A stretch of 56,055 bases of DNA from Nocardiopsis trehalosi NBRC 14201 (GCF_001552555.1 NZ_BCRK01000016.1:1-56055), one strand, 5' to 3'. Shown: positions 20,108 through 29,151, counted from the stretch's first letter. Notes: a model not told the origin generated them from the letters alone. Numbers and translations: made by a program.

Positions 20108-22771
20108 CTACCGCGGGCCGGTGGACTCAACCGCCGCCGCGGCGTGTCGCCGGGCGGGGCGCGGCGGGTCGGCGGTCAGACGTCGCGGCCGGTCAGCGCG
20201 TCGCGCATCCGGTCGACCAGGCCCGCGCCCGGGTCCAGCACCTTGTTCAGCGGCGGGGTGTCCGGCGCGGCCGGGTGCGGCCGGGTGGGCGCGGACTTCT
20301 TCGCCTGGAGGACCTTGCGGCCCAGCTCGCGCAGCTCCGTGGTGTCGCAGGCCGAGCGCAGCCGGGGGAGCAGGTCGCGCTCCTCGTCCTGGATGTGGTG
20401 CCGGATGTCGGCGATGAGGGCCCGCACCCGCTCGTCGTAGGCGGGGTCGCCGGGGTCGAGCCGGGTGATGTCCCGCATGACCTGCTCGGCCTCGGCGTGC
20501 TCCTCCAGCTCGTGGTCCACGATCTCGTCGCCGTCGGGCAGCACCTTGCGCGCGGCGGGGTACATGTACTGCTCCTCCGCCACCGAGTGGCGGACCAGCT
20601 CGGCCACGACGTGGTCGACCAGGTCGCGGCGGCGCTCGGCGGTCAGCCCCGCCGACTCCAGCTCGGTGAAGATCCGCTCGACCTCGCGGTGGTCGCTGAC
20701 GATCACGTCGATCAGATCGGGGGCGTTCTGCGCGGTGGTCATGGCACTTCCTCGCTCTCGCGGACGTGGACCCCCACGACTGCCCGAAAGCGCGCGCGCC
20801 GAACACGGCGCGCGGGCGCAGGCCGGCGGAGATCGACTCCATCACCGAGGAGTCCGCCAGCGTCGTCACGTCGCCGACCTCCCGGTTCTCCGCCACGTCC
20901 CGCAGCAGCCGGCGCATGATCTTGCCGGAGCGGGTCTTGGGCAGCTCCGGCACGACGAGGATCTGCCGCGGCTTGGCGATCGGCCCGATCTCCCGCGCGA
21001 CGTGCGCGCGCAGCGCCGCCACGGCCTCGGCGCCGCCCGCGCCCTCCTCCCGCGCGGCGCCGCCGCGCAGGATCACGAACGCGACGATGGCCTGCCCGGT
21101 GGTCGGGTCGCTGGCGCCCACCACCGCCGCCTCGGCGACGGTCGGGTGCGACACCAGCGCCGACTCCACCTCGGTGGTGGAGATGCGGTGCCCCGACACG
21201 TTCATGACGTCGTCCACCCGGCCCAGCAGCCACACGTCGCCGTCGGCGTCGTACTTGGCGCCGTCGCCCGCGAAGTAGAACCCCTGGTCGGCGAAGCGCG
21301 ACCAGTAGGTGTCGCGGAAGCGGGCGTCGTCGCCCCACACCCCGCGCAGCATCGCCGGCCACGGCCGGTCCAGCACCAGGTAGCCGCCGGAGCCGCGGCC
21401 CACCTCGGCGCCGTCGCCGTCGACCACCTTCACCCCGATGCCCGGCAGCGCCCGCTGCGCCGACCCCGGCTTGGCCGCCGTCACCCCCGGCAGCGGGGAG
21501 ACCATGATCGCCCCGGTCTCGGTCTGCCACCAGGTGTCGACCACCGGCGCCGTGCCGCCGCCGATGTTCTCCCGGTACCACAGCCACGCCTCGGGGTTGA
21601 TGGGCTCGCCCACGCTGCCCAGGACCCGCAGCGACGACAGGTCGTAGCGGGCCGGGATCTCGGCGCCCCACTTCATGAACGTGCGGATGAGGGTCGGCGC
21701 CGTGTAGTACACCGACACCCCGTAGCGCTGCACGATCTCCCAGTGACGCCCCTCGTGCGGGGTGTTGGGGGTGCCCTCGTAGACGACCTGGGTCGCCCGG
21801 TTGGCCAGCGGCCCGTACACGATGTAGGTGTGCCCGGTGATCCAGCCGATGTCGGCCGTGCACCAGTACACGTCCTCGCCGGGGCGGTGGTCGAACACCA
21901 CCCGGTGGGTGTAGGCCGCCTGGGTCAGGTAGCCGCCCGACGTGTGCAGGATGCCCTTCGGCCGGCCGGTGGTACCGGACGTGTACAGGATGAACAGCGG
22001 GTGCTCGGCGGGGAACGCCTCCGCCGCGTGCTCGGTCGGCCGCCCCTCCAGCAGGTCGTGCCACCACACGTCGCGGCCCTCGGTCCACGGCACGTCGGTG
22101 CCGGTGCGGCGCACCACGACGACCTTCTCGACGCTCGCGGCGCCCTCCAGCGCCTCGTCCACGTTGGCCTTCATCGGCGCCGCCGCGCCGCGCCGGTACT
22201 GGCCGTCGGAGGTGATGACCACCCGCGCCGCGGCGTCGTCCACCCGCGACCGCAGCGCGGCGGGGGAGAAGCCGCCGAACACCACGCTGTGGGTCAGCCC
22301 CAGCCGGGCGCACGCCAGCATCGCCACGATCGCCTCGGGCACCATCGGCAGCTGGATCGCCACCCGGTCGCCGGCCTCCAGGCCCAGCGACGCCAGCGCG
22401 TTGGCGGCCCGGCAGACCTCGTCGCGCAGCTCGGCGTAGGTGATGTCGCGGGTGTCGCCCGGCTCGCCCACCCAGTGCAGGGCGACCTGGTCGCCGTGGC
22501 CGTCCTCGACGTGCCGGTCGACGCAGTTGCGGGCCACGTTGAGCCGGCCGTCGGCGAACCACTCGGCGTAGGGGGCGTTCGACCAGTCGAGGACCCGGGT
22601 GAACGGGGTCGCCCACTCCAGTCGGCGCGCCTGCTCGGCCCAGAAGGCCTCGCGGTCGGCGTCGGCCTCGTCGTACAGCGCCGCCGTCGCGTTGGCCTTC
22701 GCGGCGAAGTCGGCGCTCGGCGGGAACGACCGGCCCTCGCCCATCAGGTTCGACAACACTTCCTCGCCCAT
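20108..22771 (-). CDS. acs: Acetyl-coenzyme A synthetase, open frame lacking the normal stop
   Basis: The first 651 codons are a normal AMP-forming acetyl-CoA synthetase: adenylate motif YTSGTTGRPKG, WWQTETGAIM, and the C-terminal PKTRSGKIMRR with the regulatory acetylatable lysine. The protein should end near MESISAGL (20819). No stop follows in that frame and the ORF continues to 20108, giving 887 codons whose last 236 overlap the hemerythrin gene and look non-coding. In the frame reached by a +2 (or -1) shift, a stop falls exactly at the hemerythrin start (ATGA). A frameshift or sequence error near 20.8 kb is therefore possible. AGGAG supports the ATG at 22771. The enzyme activates acetate, in line with the permeases opposite. 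Confidence 0.9.
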   Translation of the reverse strand: MGEEVLSNLMGEGRSFPPSADFAAKANATAALYDEADADREAFWAEQARRLEWATPFTRVLDWSNAPYAEWFADGRLNVARNCVDRHVEDGHGDQVALHWVGEPGDTRDITYAELRDEVCRAANALASLGLEAGDRVAIQLPMVPEAIVAMLACARLGLTHSVVFGGFSPAALRSRVDDAAARVVITSDGQYRRGAAAPMKANVDEALEGAASVEKVVVVRRTGTDVPWTEGRDVWWHDLLEGRPTEHAAEAFPAEHPLFILYTSGTTGRPKGILHTSGGYLTQAAYTHRVVFDHRPGEDVYWCTADIGWITGHTYIVYGPLANRATQVVYEGTPNTPHEGRHWEIVQRYGVSVYYTAPTLIRTFMKWGAEIPARYDLSSLRVLGSVGEPINPEAWLWYRENIGGGTAPVVDTWWQTETGAIMVSPLPGVTAAKPGSAQRALPGIGVKVVDGDGAEVGRGSGGYLVLDRPWPAMLRGVWGDDARFRDTYWSRFADQGFYFAGDGAKYDADGDVWLLGRVDDVMNVSGHRISTTEVESALVSHPTVAEAAVVGASDPTTGQAIVAFVILRGGAAREEGAGGAEAVAALRAHVAREIGPIAKPRQILVVPELPKTRSGKIMRRLLRDVAENREVGDVTTLADSSVMESISAGLRPRAVFGARAFGQSWGSTSARARKCHDHRAERPRSDRRDRQRPPRGRADLHRAGVGGADRRAPPRPGRPRRGRAGPPLGGGGAVHVPRRAQGAARRRRDRGPRAGGARRGRAGHAGHHPARPRRPRLRRAGAGPHRRHPAPHPGRGARPAPPAALGLRHHGAARAGPQGPPGEEVRAHPAAPGRAGHPAAEQGAGPGRGPGRPDARRADRPRRLTADPPRPARRHAAAAVESTGPR
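20176..20742 (-). CDS. Hemerythrin-type (HHE) cation-binding domain protein
   Basis: A 188-residue protein. The hemerythrin landmarks are in order: DVIVSDHREVERIF, LVRHSVAEEQYMYPAARK, DHELEEHAEAEQVM and IRHHIQDEERDLLPRL, supplying the His/Glu/Asp ligands of a di-iron centre. Such proteins bind oxygen or sense oxidative or nitrosative conditions. The C-terminal 45 residues are Pro-rich and probably disordered. It begins about 75 bases after the region where the acetyl-CoA synthetase should end. The acs open frame runs right through it in a different frame. Confidence 0.88.
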   Translation of the reverse strand: MTTAQNAPDLIDVIVSDHREVERIFTELESAGLTAERRRDLVDHVVAELVRHSVAEEQYMYPAARKVLPDGDEIVDHELEEHAEAEQVMRDITRLDPGDPAYDERVRALIADIRHHIQDEERDLLPRLRSACDTTELRELGRKVLQAKKSAPTRPHPAAPDTPPLNKVLDPGAGLVDRMRDALTGRDV

Positions 22772-22954
22772 GTCAACTCCTGACGTACGTGATGCCCACG
22801 ACCTTCGGCGACCACCGTAGGATCAAGGGGCCCGGCAGGACACGGGCCGCACGGCCACCAGTAGCGTTTCCGCGACGGACGGCGCGGCGGGCGCGACGAA
22901 CGGTCGCCCGACGCGTGTCCACCACCACACCGCCCCATCCGCATCCCCCGGCCA

Positions 22955-24061
22955 GTGATGATGAGAACCCCCATGCAGCCGCCGGACCGGCACCCGGACC
23001 GGCACCGCCGCCGCCCGACCACGGGGTGGCGGCCGCGGTCGCGCCCCGACCCGCTGGCCGCGCTGCGCACCGCCCGCGGCGTCGCCGACGACCTCAAGGA
23101 CGGGCTCGCCGGGGCGGGCGCCCACCGCGCGGTGCGACGGCTGCGGCGGCTGCTCGGCGTCCCCGGGCTGGCCGTCGCCGACCTGTCCGGCCGACTGCAG
23201 TGGGCCGGCCGCCCGGCGCCCGCCACCACCGCCGCCCCGCTGGTCGAGGAGGTCCTGCACGCCGAGGCCCCCCGCGGCGGCCCCGCGCTGACCGTGGTGC
23301 CGCTGCACGTCGACGACCAGCTCGCCGGGGTCCTCGCCGTCACCGGCCGCGTCCGCGGCGCGGTGGTGCGCGAGGCCGCCGCCTGGGTCACCGACGCGCT
23401 GCGCCGCGCCCGGCTGGAGGCGTCGGCCGAGCAGGCCGCCCGCGCCGAACTGCGGGCCCTGCGCGCCGAGATCTCCCCGCACTTCGTCTACAACGCGCTG
23501 ACCGTCATCGCGTCGCTGGTCAGCTCCGACCCCGACCGCGCCCGCGAGCTGATGGTCGACTTCGCCGACTACACCCGCTACAGCCTGGCCCGGCACGGCG
23601 AGTACACCACCCTCTCCGACGAGTTCCACGCCATCGAGACCTACCTGGCGCTGCAGCGGGCCGTGCTCGGCGACCGGCTGCGCGTGCAGGTCCGCGTCGC
23701 CCCCGAGGTGCTGGGCGTCGCGGTGCCCTACCTGGTGCTGCAGCCCCTGGTCGAGAACGCCGTGCGGCACGGCATCGAACCCCGCGCCGGCGCCCCCGGG
23801 CTGGTGCAGGTGTCGGGCGAGGCCGAGGGCGGCGACTGCGTCATCGCGGTCGAGGACGACGGCGTCGGCATGGACCCCGCCGCCGCCGAGGCCGTCCTCG
23901 CCGGGCGCGGCAGCGCGGGCAGCGTCGGCCTGGCCAACGTCGACCGCCGCCTGCGGCACGTCTACGGCGCCTGGTACGGGCTGGTGGTCGAGACCCAGGT
24001 CGGCGCGGGCACCCGGGTCGTGGTGCGCGTGCCCCGATTCCAGCCGGGAGTGATGCCGTGA
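22955..24061 (+). CDS. LytS-type sensor histidine kinase, apparently soluble
   Basis: A 368-residue kinase. The His_kinase domain motif EISPHFVYNALTVIASL carries the phosphoacceptor H176. The N-box ENAVRHGIEP has N268, and a G-box-like GSVGLANVDRRL follows. The N-terminal half resembles a GAF-like sensor and has no membrane helices, unlike classical LytS/BtsS. Its stop overlaps the response-regulator start as TGATG. The start is uncertain among GTG 22955, ATG 22958 and ATG 22961, because no clear ribosome site is seen. It probably senses a metabolite linked to acetate or carboxylate uptake. Confidence 0.88.
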   Translation: MMMRTPMQPPDRHPDRHRRRPTTGWRPRSRPDPLAALRTARGVADDLKDGLAGAGAHRAVRRLRRLLGVPGLAVADLSGRLQWAGRPAPATTAAPLVEEVLHAEAPRGGPALTVVPLHVDDQLAGVLAVTGRVRGAVVREAAAWVTDALRRARLEASAEQAARAELRALRAEISPHFVYNALTVIASLVSSDPDRARELMVDFADYTRYSLARHGEYTTLSDEFHAIETYLALQRAVLGDRLRVQVRVAPEVLGVAVPYLVLQPLVENAVRHGIEPRAGAPGLVQVSGEAEGGDCVIAVEDDGVGMDPAAAEAVLAGRGSAGSVGLANVDRRLRHVYGAWYGLVVETQVGAGTRVVVRVPRFQPGVMP

Positions 24062-24852
24062 TGCCGTCCGCCCCGGGGCTGCGGGTGCTGGCCGTCGACG
24101 ACGTCCGCCCGGCCCTCGACGAACTCTGCCGGCTGCTGCGCCGCGCCCCCGAGGTGGCCGAGGTCGTCGGCGCCGCCGACCCCCTCGACGCGCTCCGCTC
24201 CCTCCAGGGCGACCGGTTCGACGCGGTGTTCCTGGACATCTCCATGCCCGGCCTGGACGGCATCGAGCTGGCGTCGCTGCTGGCCAAGCTGAGCGAGCCG
24301 CCGGTCATCGTGTTCGTGACCGCGCACGAGGAGCACGCCGTCACCGCCTACGGCATCGGCGCCGTCGACTACCTGCTCAAGCCGGTGCGCGCCGAGCGGC
24401 TGGCCACCGCGCTGACCAAGGTCGTCCGCATGGCTGGCACCCGCTCCGCCGCCGGGCCCGGCGCCGACCGCCCCGAGACCATGCCGGTCATCGCCGTGGA
24501 GGCCGCCGGCCGCACCCGCTACGTGCGCCGCGGTGACGTCCGCTTCGCCGAGGCCAACGGCGACTACGTGCGGCTGCACACCGCCTCGGGCGCGCACCTG
24601 GTGCGCATGCCCATCTCCCGGCTGGAGGAGTACTGGGCGCCCGCCGGGTTCCTCCGGGTGCACCGCGGCTACCTGGTCGCGCTGGCCGCCGTCCGGGAGC
24701 TGCGCAGCGACTCCGTCGGCGGCCTGCTGGCCCACACCGACCTGGGCGACGTGCCGGTCAGCCGGCGGCACGCCCGCGAGCTGCGCGAACGGCTGCTGAG
24801 CGCCGCCCGCAGCGGCGAGTTCGACGGCGCCGGACCGGGGCGGCCCGGATGA
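24061..24852 (+). CDS. LytTR-family response regulator
   Basis: A 263-residue regulator. The receiver domain begins LRVLAVDDVRPALDEL, has the phosphoacceptor D59 in VFLDISMPG and the conserved lysine in DYLLKPV. A LytTR DNA-binding domain fills the C-terminus (RFAEANGDYVRLHT, LEEYWAPAGFLRVHRGYLV, VPVSRRHARELRERL). It is coupled to the kinase gene and overlaps the next gene by 4 bases. In other bacteria LytS/LytTR pairs control carboxylate transporters, and here two symporter genes follow directly. Confidence 0.93.
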   Translation: MPSAPGLRVLAVDDVRPALDELCRLLRRAPEVAEVVGAADPLDALRSLQGDRFDAVFLDISMPGLDGIELASLLAKLSEPPVIVFVTAHEEHAVTAYGIGAVDYLLKPVRAERLATALTKVVRMAGTRSAAGPGADRPETMPVIAVEAAGRTRYVRRGDVRFAEANGDYVRLHTASGAHLVRMPISRLEEYWAPAGFLRVHRGYLVALAAVRELRSDSVGGLLAHTDLGDVPVSRRHARELRERLLSAARSGEFDGAGPGRPG

Positions 24853-25199
24853 CCCGCGTGCGCCGGGTCGCCGTGTCGAGTCCGCAGACCCGGCTCGCCC
24901 ACGCGCGCGGCCGGGCGCGCGGCCGGTGGCGGGTGCCGGCGCTCGACCCCGGCGACGCCGAGCGCGCCGCCGCCCTGTACCGCCGGCAGCGGGCCATCGG
25001 CCTGCCGGTGCTGCTCGCCCTCGCCGGTCTGCTGCTGGGGCTGCCGCTGGTGTTCACCGCCTGGCCGGCGCTCGACACCGTGCGGCTGCTCGGCGTCCCG
25101 GTGTCGTGGCTGCTGCTGGCCGTGCTGCCCTACCCGGCCATGGCGCTGCTGGCCTTCGCCCAGCTCCGCGCCGCCGAGCGCGCGGAGCGGCGGCGGTGA
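24849..25199 (+). CDS. Small two-helix membrane protein preceding a symporter
   Basis: A 116-residue protein with a basic N-terminus and two membrane helices (about residues 50-70 and 80-105). It overlaps the regulator gene upstream (ATGA) and the symporter gene downstream (TGATG). Position and layout mirror the DUF485 gene that precedes the second symporter at 27055, so it may be a divergent functional counterpart. No DUF485 signature is obvious. Confidence 0.65.
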   Translation: MTRVRRVAVSSPQTRLAHARGRARGRWRVPALDPGDAERAAALYRRQRAIGLPVLLALAGLLLGLPLVFTAWPALDTVRLLGVPVSWLLLAVLPYPAMALLAFAQLRAAERAERRR

Positions 25200-26896
25200 T
25201 GGCGGCCCTCGCCGCCGTCGCCCTGGTGGTCCTGGGCACCCTGCTCATCGGGGTGCGCGGGGTGGCGGCGCTGCGCACCACCTCCGACTTCCTGGTGGCC
25301 TCGCGCCGGGTGTCGCCGCTGCTGAACTCGGCCGCAGTGTCCGGCGAGTACCTGTCGGCGGCGTCGTTCCTCGGGGTCGCCGGGCTGTTCGTCAAGGACG
25401 GGGTGGGCGCCCTGTGGTACCCGGTGGGGTTCACCGCCGGGTACGTCGCCATGCTCGTCCTCGTGGCCGCGCCGATGCGGCGCACGGGCGCGCTCACCGT
25501 CCCCGACTTCGCCGAGGCCCGCCTCGCCTCGCCCGCGCTGCGGCGGATCACCGCGGTCGTCGTGCTGGTCATCGGCGGCCTGTACGCGGTGCCGCAGTTC
25601 AGCGCGGCCGGGCAGGTGCTCGCCGCGGTCACCACCTGGCCCTACTGGGCGGGGGTGGTGATCGCCGGGGCGGCGGTCAGCGTCACCCTCGCGCTCGGCG
25701 GGATGCGGGCCGCGACCTACGTGCAGGCCTTCCAGTTCGGGCTCAAGCTGCTGCTGTTCATCGTCCCCGCGGTCTGGCTGGTGGCGCAGGCCGGGCCGGA
25801 GGTGCGGACCGCCGCCCTGCACCCGGTGGAGTTCACCCGCTTCGCCGCCGACACCCCGGTGTCCTTCCAGACCGACGCGGTGCTGCTGGTCGACGAGCCC
25901 ACCCCGGTGCACCGCCCCGACGGGACCGCCGACGTGCTGACGTCCGGCCGGCACGCCGTGGCGGCCGGCACCGTCCTGGTGTTCCCCGAGGGCGCGGCGG
26001 TCCCCGAGACCGGCGGCGGGCCCCCGCCCGGCGGCGACGACTGGGCGCGGCCGCTGCTCGACCCGAACGACACCGGGCACCCGGTGCTGGGCACCTGGGC
26101 GGTGCTCATCGCCACCGCCCTGGGCACCATGGGCCTGCCGCACGTGCTCATGCGGTTCCACACCAGCCCCGACGGCCGCGCCGCCCGGCGCACCGCCGCG
26201 ATCACCGTCGCCCTGCTCGGCGTGTTCTACCTGTTCCCCGGCGTCTACGGGGCCCTGGGCCGGGTGCTGGTGCCGGAGCTGTACCTGTCCGGGGCGACCG
26301 ACACCGTGGTGGTGGCGCTGCCCAGCCGGGTCGACCCCGGGTGGGGCGGCACGGTGATGACGTCGCTGCTCACCATGGGCGCCTTCGCCGCGTTCCTCGC
26401 CACCTCCCTCGGCCTGCTGCTGGTGATGTCGGGCGCCATCGCCCACGACCTGCTGCCCGGCGGGCTGCGCGGACTGCGGATCACGGTCGTGCCGGTCGCC
26501 GCCGTCACCGTGCTGCTCGCGCTCCAGGCGGCCGCCATCGACGCGGGCACCCTGGTGACCTGGGGGTTCACCGTCGCGGCCTCCACCTTCTGCCCGCTGC
26601 TGGTGCTCGGGATATGGTGGCCGCGGCTGACCACCGCCGGCGCGATCACCGGGGTGCTGACCGGGCTGCTCGCCTCCTGCGGCGCGATCGCCGTGGCGCT
26701 GTTCGGGCCGCCCGTCGACGGGGTGTGGGGGCTGCTCGTGACCCGCCCGGCGCCGTGGTCGGTGCCCCTGGCGTTCGCCGCCACCGCGGCCGTGTCGCTG
26801 TGCGGCCGCCCCGCGCCGTGGTCGCGCGCCGCCCTGCTCCGGCTCCACCTCGACGAGGACACCCGCGCCCGCGGCACCGGGCGCCGGCCCGGCTGA
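25199..26896 (+). CDS. Sodium:solute symporter, acetate-permease-like
   Basis: A 565-residue, about 13-helix protein of the SSS family. It shares LSAASFLGVAGLF, GLPHVLMRFHTSPDGRAARR and LATSLGLLLVMSGAIAHDL with cation/acetate symporters (ActP group). A loop of about 90 residues (roughly 205-300), rich in Asp and Pro, faces outside and is present in several actinobacterial members. It starts within the stop of the small membrane protein gene. The LytS/LytTR pair upstream and acs on the other strand point to acetate or a short-chain monocarboxylate as substrate. Confidence 0.88.
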   Translation: MAALAAVALVVLGTLLIGVRGVAALRTTSDFLVASRRVSPLLNSAAVSGEYLSAASFLGVAGLFVKDGVGALWYPVGFTAGYVAMLVLVAAPMRRTGALTVPDFAEARLASPALRRITAVVVLVIGGLYAVPQFSAAGQVLAAVTTWPYWAGVVIAGAAVSVTLALGGMRAATYVQAFQFGLKLLLFIVPAVWLVAQAGPEVRTAALHPVEFTRFAADTPVSFQTDAVLLVDEPTPVHRPDGTADVLTSGRHAVAAGTVLVFPEGAAVPETGGGPPPGGDDWARPLLDPNDTGHPVLGTWAVLIATALGTMGLPHVLMRFHTSPDGRAARRTAAITVALLGVFYLFPGVYGALGRVLVPELYLSGATDTVVVALPSRVDPGWGGTVMTSLLTMGAFAAFLATSLGLLLVMSGAIAHDLLPGGLRGLRITVVPVAAVTVLLALQAAAIDAGTLVTWGFTVAASTFCPLLVLGIWWPRLTTAGAITGVLTGLLASCGAIAVALFGPPVDGVWGLLVTRPAPWSVPLAFAATAAVSLCGRPAPWSRAALLRLHLDEDTRARGTGRRPG

Positions 26897-27007
26897 GCGC
26901 CGCTCGTCGCGGCGGGGGCGCCGTTCGTCGCCCGTTCGTCGCGCCGCGCGCGGTTCCGGCCCCGCCGGGCTGTCCTCCGGCCCGCCTCCTCCCTACTGTG
27001 GCGTGGA

Positions 27008-27028
27008 ACACATGTGTCCCCGGACACA
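27008..27028. promoter_or_regulatory. Overlapping inverted repeats upstream of the DUF485-actP pair
   Basis: The palindrome ACACATGTGT (27008-27017) runs into TGTGTCC-CC-GGACACA (27013-27028). They lie 27-47 bases before the DUF485 start in a 158-base intergenic gap with an otherwise unremarkable sequence. They may be an operator or the LytTR target; this is not testable by eye. Confidence 0.35.
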
Positions 27029-27054
27029 CCGAACGCCCCCGCGGAGGTTCTGCT

Positions 27055-27399
27055 GTGACGAGTACGGAAAGGGACGTCGGGAATCCGCCCGGCGAGGACT
27101 GGGAGGCGGTGCAGGCGAGCCCCGAGTTCACCGAGCTGCGCCGCCGGCTCCGGGTCTTCGTCTTCCCGATGACCGCGTTCTTCCTCGGCTGGTACCTGCT
27201 CTACGTCCTGGTCGCCGACTACGCCCACGACTTCATGGCCATCAAGCTCGTCGGCAACATCAACGTCGGCCTGGTCTTCGGCCTGCTCCAGTTCGTGTCG
27301 ACGTTCGTCATCACCGGCCTGTACGTGCGCTACGCCAACCGCCGGCTCGACCCGCTGGCCGCCGGCATCCGCGAGCGGCTCGAGGGGAGCGGCGAATGA
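27055..27399 (+). CDS. DUF485 family membrane protein
   Basis: A 114-residue protein with two membrane helices (FPMTAFFLGWYLLYVLVADY and, later, NVGLVFGLLQFVSTFVITGL). The DUF485 hallmarks, FPMTAFFLGWYL and GLYVRYANRRLDPLA, are clear. These proteins are regularly encoded just before ActP-type acetate symporters. The GTG start follows GCGGAGG. Its stop overlaps the symporter start as ATGA. Confidence 0.92.
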   Translation: MTSTERDVGNPPGEDWEAVQASPEFTELRRRLRVFVFPMTAFFLGWYLLYVLVADYAHDFMAIKLVGNINVGLVFGLLQFVSTFVITGLYVRYANRRLDPLAAGIRERLEGSGE

Positions 27400-29018
27400 A
27401 CGGCGGGACGAACCTGGCCCAGACCGCGATCGAGGGCATCAACCCGGGCCTGAACATGGCCATCTTCGGCGCCTTCGTGGCGATCACCCTCATCATCGTG
27501 TTCCGCGCCAGCCGCAACACCAAGACGGCGTCGGACTACTACGCGGCCGGGCGCGCCTTCAGCGGCCCGCAGAACGGCATCGCCATCGCGGGCGACTACC
27601 TGTCGGCGGCGTCCTTCCTCGGTATCTGCGGCGCCATCGCCCTCAACGGCTACGACGGGTTCCTCTACTCCATCGGGTTCCTGGTCGCCTGGCTGGTGGC
27701 CCTGCTGCTCGTCGCCGAACTGCTCCGCAACACCGGCAAGTTCACCATGGGCGACGTGCTCGCCTTCCGGATGCGGCAGCGCCCGGTGCGGGCCGCGGCC
27801 GCCATCTCCACGCTCGCCGTCTCCTTCTTCTACCTGCTCGCGCAGATGGCGGGCGGCGGCAGCCTGGTCAACCTGCTGCTCGGGATCACCGGCGCCGCGG
27901 GGCAGGCCGCCGTGATCGCCGCCGTCGGCGTCGTCATGATCCTCTACGTGCTCATCGGCGGTATGAAGGGCACCACCTGGGTGCAGATCATCAAGGCCGT
28001 GCTGCTCATCAGCGGCGCGTTCGCGATGACGGTGTGGGTGCTCGCCCTCTACGGGTTCAACCTGTCCGACCTGCTCGCCGACGCGGTGGCCATGGAGGGC
28101 GGCAAGGGCGAGGCGCTGCTGGCGCCCGGCGCCCAGTACGGCGTCAGCGAGATCACCAAGCTCAACTTCCTCTCGCTGGGCATCGCCCTGGTGCTGGGCA
28201 CCGCGGGCCTGCCGCACGTGCTGATGCGCTTCTACACCGTGCCCACGGCCAAGGAGGCCCGCCGCTCGGTCGTGTGGGCCATCGGCCTCATCGGCGTGTT
28301 CTACCTGTTCACCCTGGTCCTCGGGTACGGTGCGGGCGCGCTGGTGGGGGCCGAGCGCATCACCTCGGCACCCGGTGGAGTGAACTCGGCGGCACCCCTG
28401 CTCGCGCTCCAACTGGGCGGCCCGGTGCTCCTCGGGTTCATCGCGGCGGTGGCGTTCGCGACCATCCTCGCGGTCGTCGCCGGGCTCACCATCACCGCGT
28501 CCGCGTCCTTCGCCCACGACGTCTACGCCAACGTCATCAAGAAGGGCAAGGTCGACGACAAGAACGCCGAGGTGCGGGTGGCCCGGGTGACCGCCCTGGT
28601 GATCGGCGCGGTGTCGATCGTCGGTGGCATCCTGGCCCGCGAGCAGAACGTGGCGTTCCTGGTGGCGCTCGCCTTCGCGGTCGCGGCCTCGGCCAACCTG
28701 CCGACGATCCTGTACTCGCTGTTCTGGCGGCGCTTCAACACGGCCGGCGCCCTGTGGAGCATCTACGGCGGCCTGGCCGTCACCATCACCCTCATCGTGT
28801 TCTCCCCGGCGGTGTCCGGGGCCGAGACCTCGATGATCAAGGGGGTGGACTTCTCCTGGTTCCCGCTGGAGAATCCGGGCCTGGTCTCCATCCCGCTGTC
28901 GTTCCTGCTCGGCTGGCTCGGTACGGTGCTGAGCAAGCCGGGTGACCGGGCGAAGCAGGCCGAGATGGAGGTCCGCTCGCTCACCGGTGTAGGGGCGGAG
29001 AAGGCGACCGCGCACTGA
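27396..29018 (+). CDS. actP: Cation/acetate symporter
   Basis: A 540-residue SSS-family transporter with about 13 membrane helices. Motifs match the ActP/MctC group: SDYYAAGRAFSGPQNGIAIA, AGDYLSAASFLGICG, GLPHVLMRFYTVPTAKEARR and ITASASFAHDVYANV. It should import acetate or related monocarboxylates with sodium or protons. It is translationally coupled to DUF485. With acs, the kinase/regulator pair and a second symporter this makes an acetate-use locus. A perfect terminator hairpin follows. Confidence 0.92.
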   Translation: MNGGTNLAQTAIEGINPGLNMAIFGAFVAITLIIVFRASRNTKTASDYYAAGRAFSGPQNGIAIAGDYLSAASFLGICGAIALNGYDGFLYSIGFLVAWLVALLLVAELLRNTGKFTMGDVLAFRMRQRPVRAAAAISTLAVSFFYLLAQMAGGGSLVNLLLGITGAAGQAAVIAAVGVVMILYVLIGGMKGTTWVQIIKAVLLISGAFAMTVWVLALYGFNLSDLLADAVAMEGGKGEALLAPGAQYGVSEITKLNFLSLGIALVLGTAGLPHVLMRFYTVPTAKEARRSVVWAIGLIGVFYLFTLVLGYGAGALVGAERITSAPGGVNSAAPLLALQLGGPVLLGFIAAVAFATILAVVAGLTITASASFAHDVYANVIKKGKVDDKNAEVRVARVTALVIGAVSIVGGILAREQNVAFLVALAFAVAASANLPTILYSLFWRRFNTAGALWSIYGGLAVTITLIVFSPAVSGAETSMIKGVDFSWFPLENPGLVSIPLSFLLGWLGTVLSKPGDRAKQAEMEVRSLTGVGAEKATAH

Positions 29019-29085
29019 CCCCTCACCCCGGCGGCGGCCGTTCCGGCTCTCCACTCCTCCCCTTGCCCGGGACGGCCGTCCAACG

Positions 29086-29115
29086 CGGCCCCGGCGGCAT
29101 CCGCCGCCGGGGCCG
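29086..29115. terminator. Perfect terminator hairpin after actP
   Basis: A 13-bp perfect stem (CGGCCCCGGCGGC with its complement) has an ATCC loop. It lies between the convergent actP and lacI-type genes and can serve both. Confidence 0.7.
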
Positions 29116-29151
29116 TCCGTTCGCGGGGTGCGCGGAGGCGGCGGCGCGCGG

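Noticed and set aside
20739-22616. A second long minus-strand frame overlapping acs
   Set aside because: It is an Arg/Gly-rich shadow in another frame. Only its final stop, which overlaps the hemerythrin ATG, is of interest for the possible acs frameshift.
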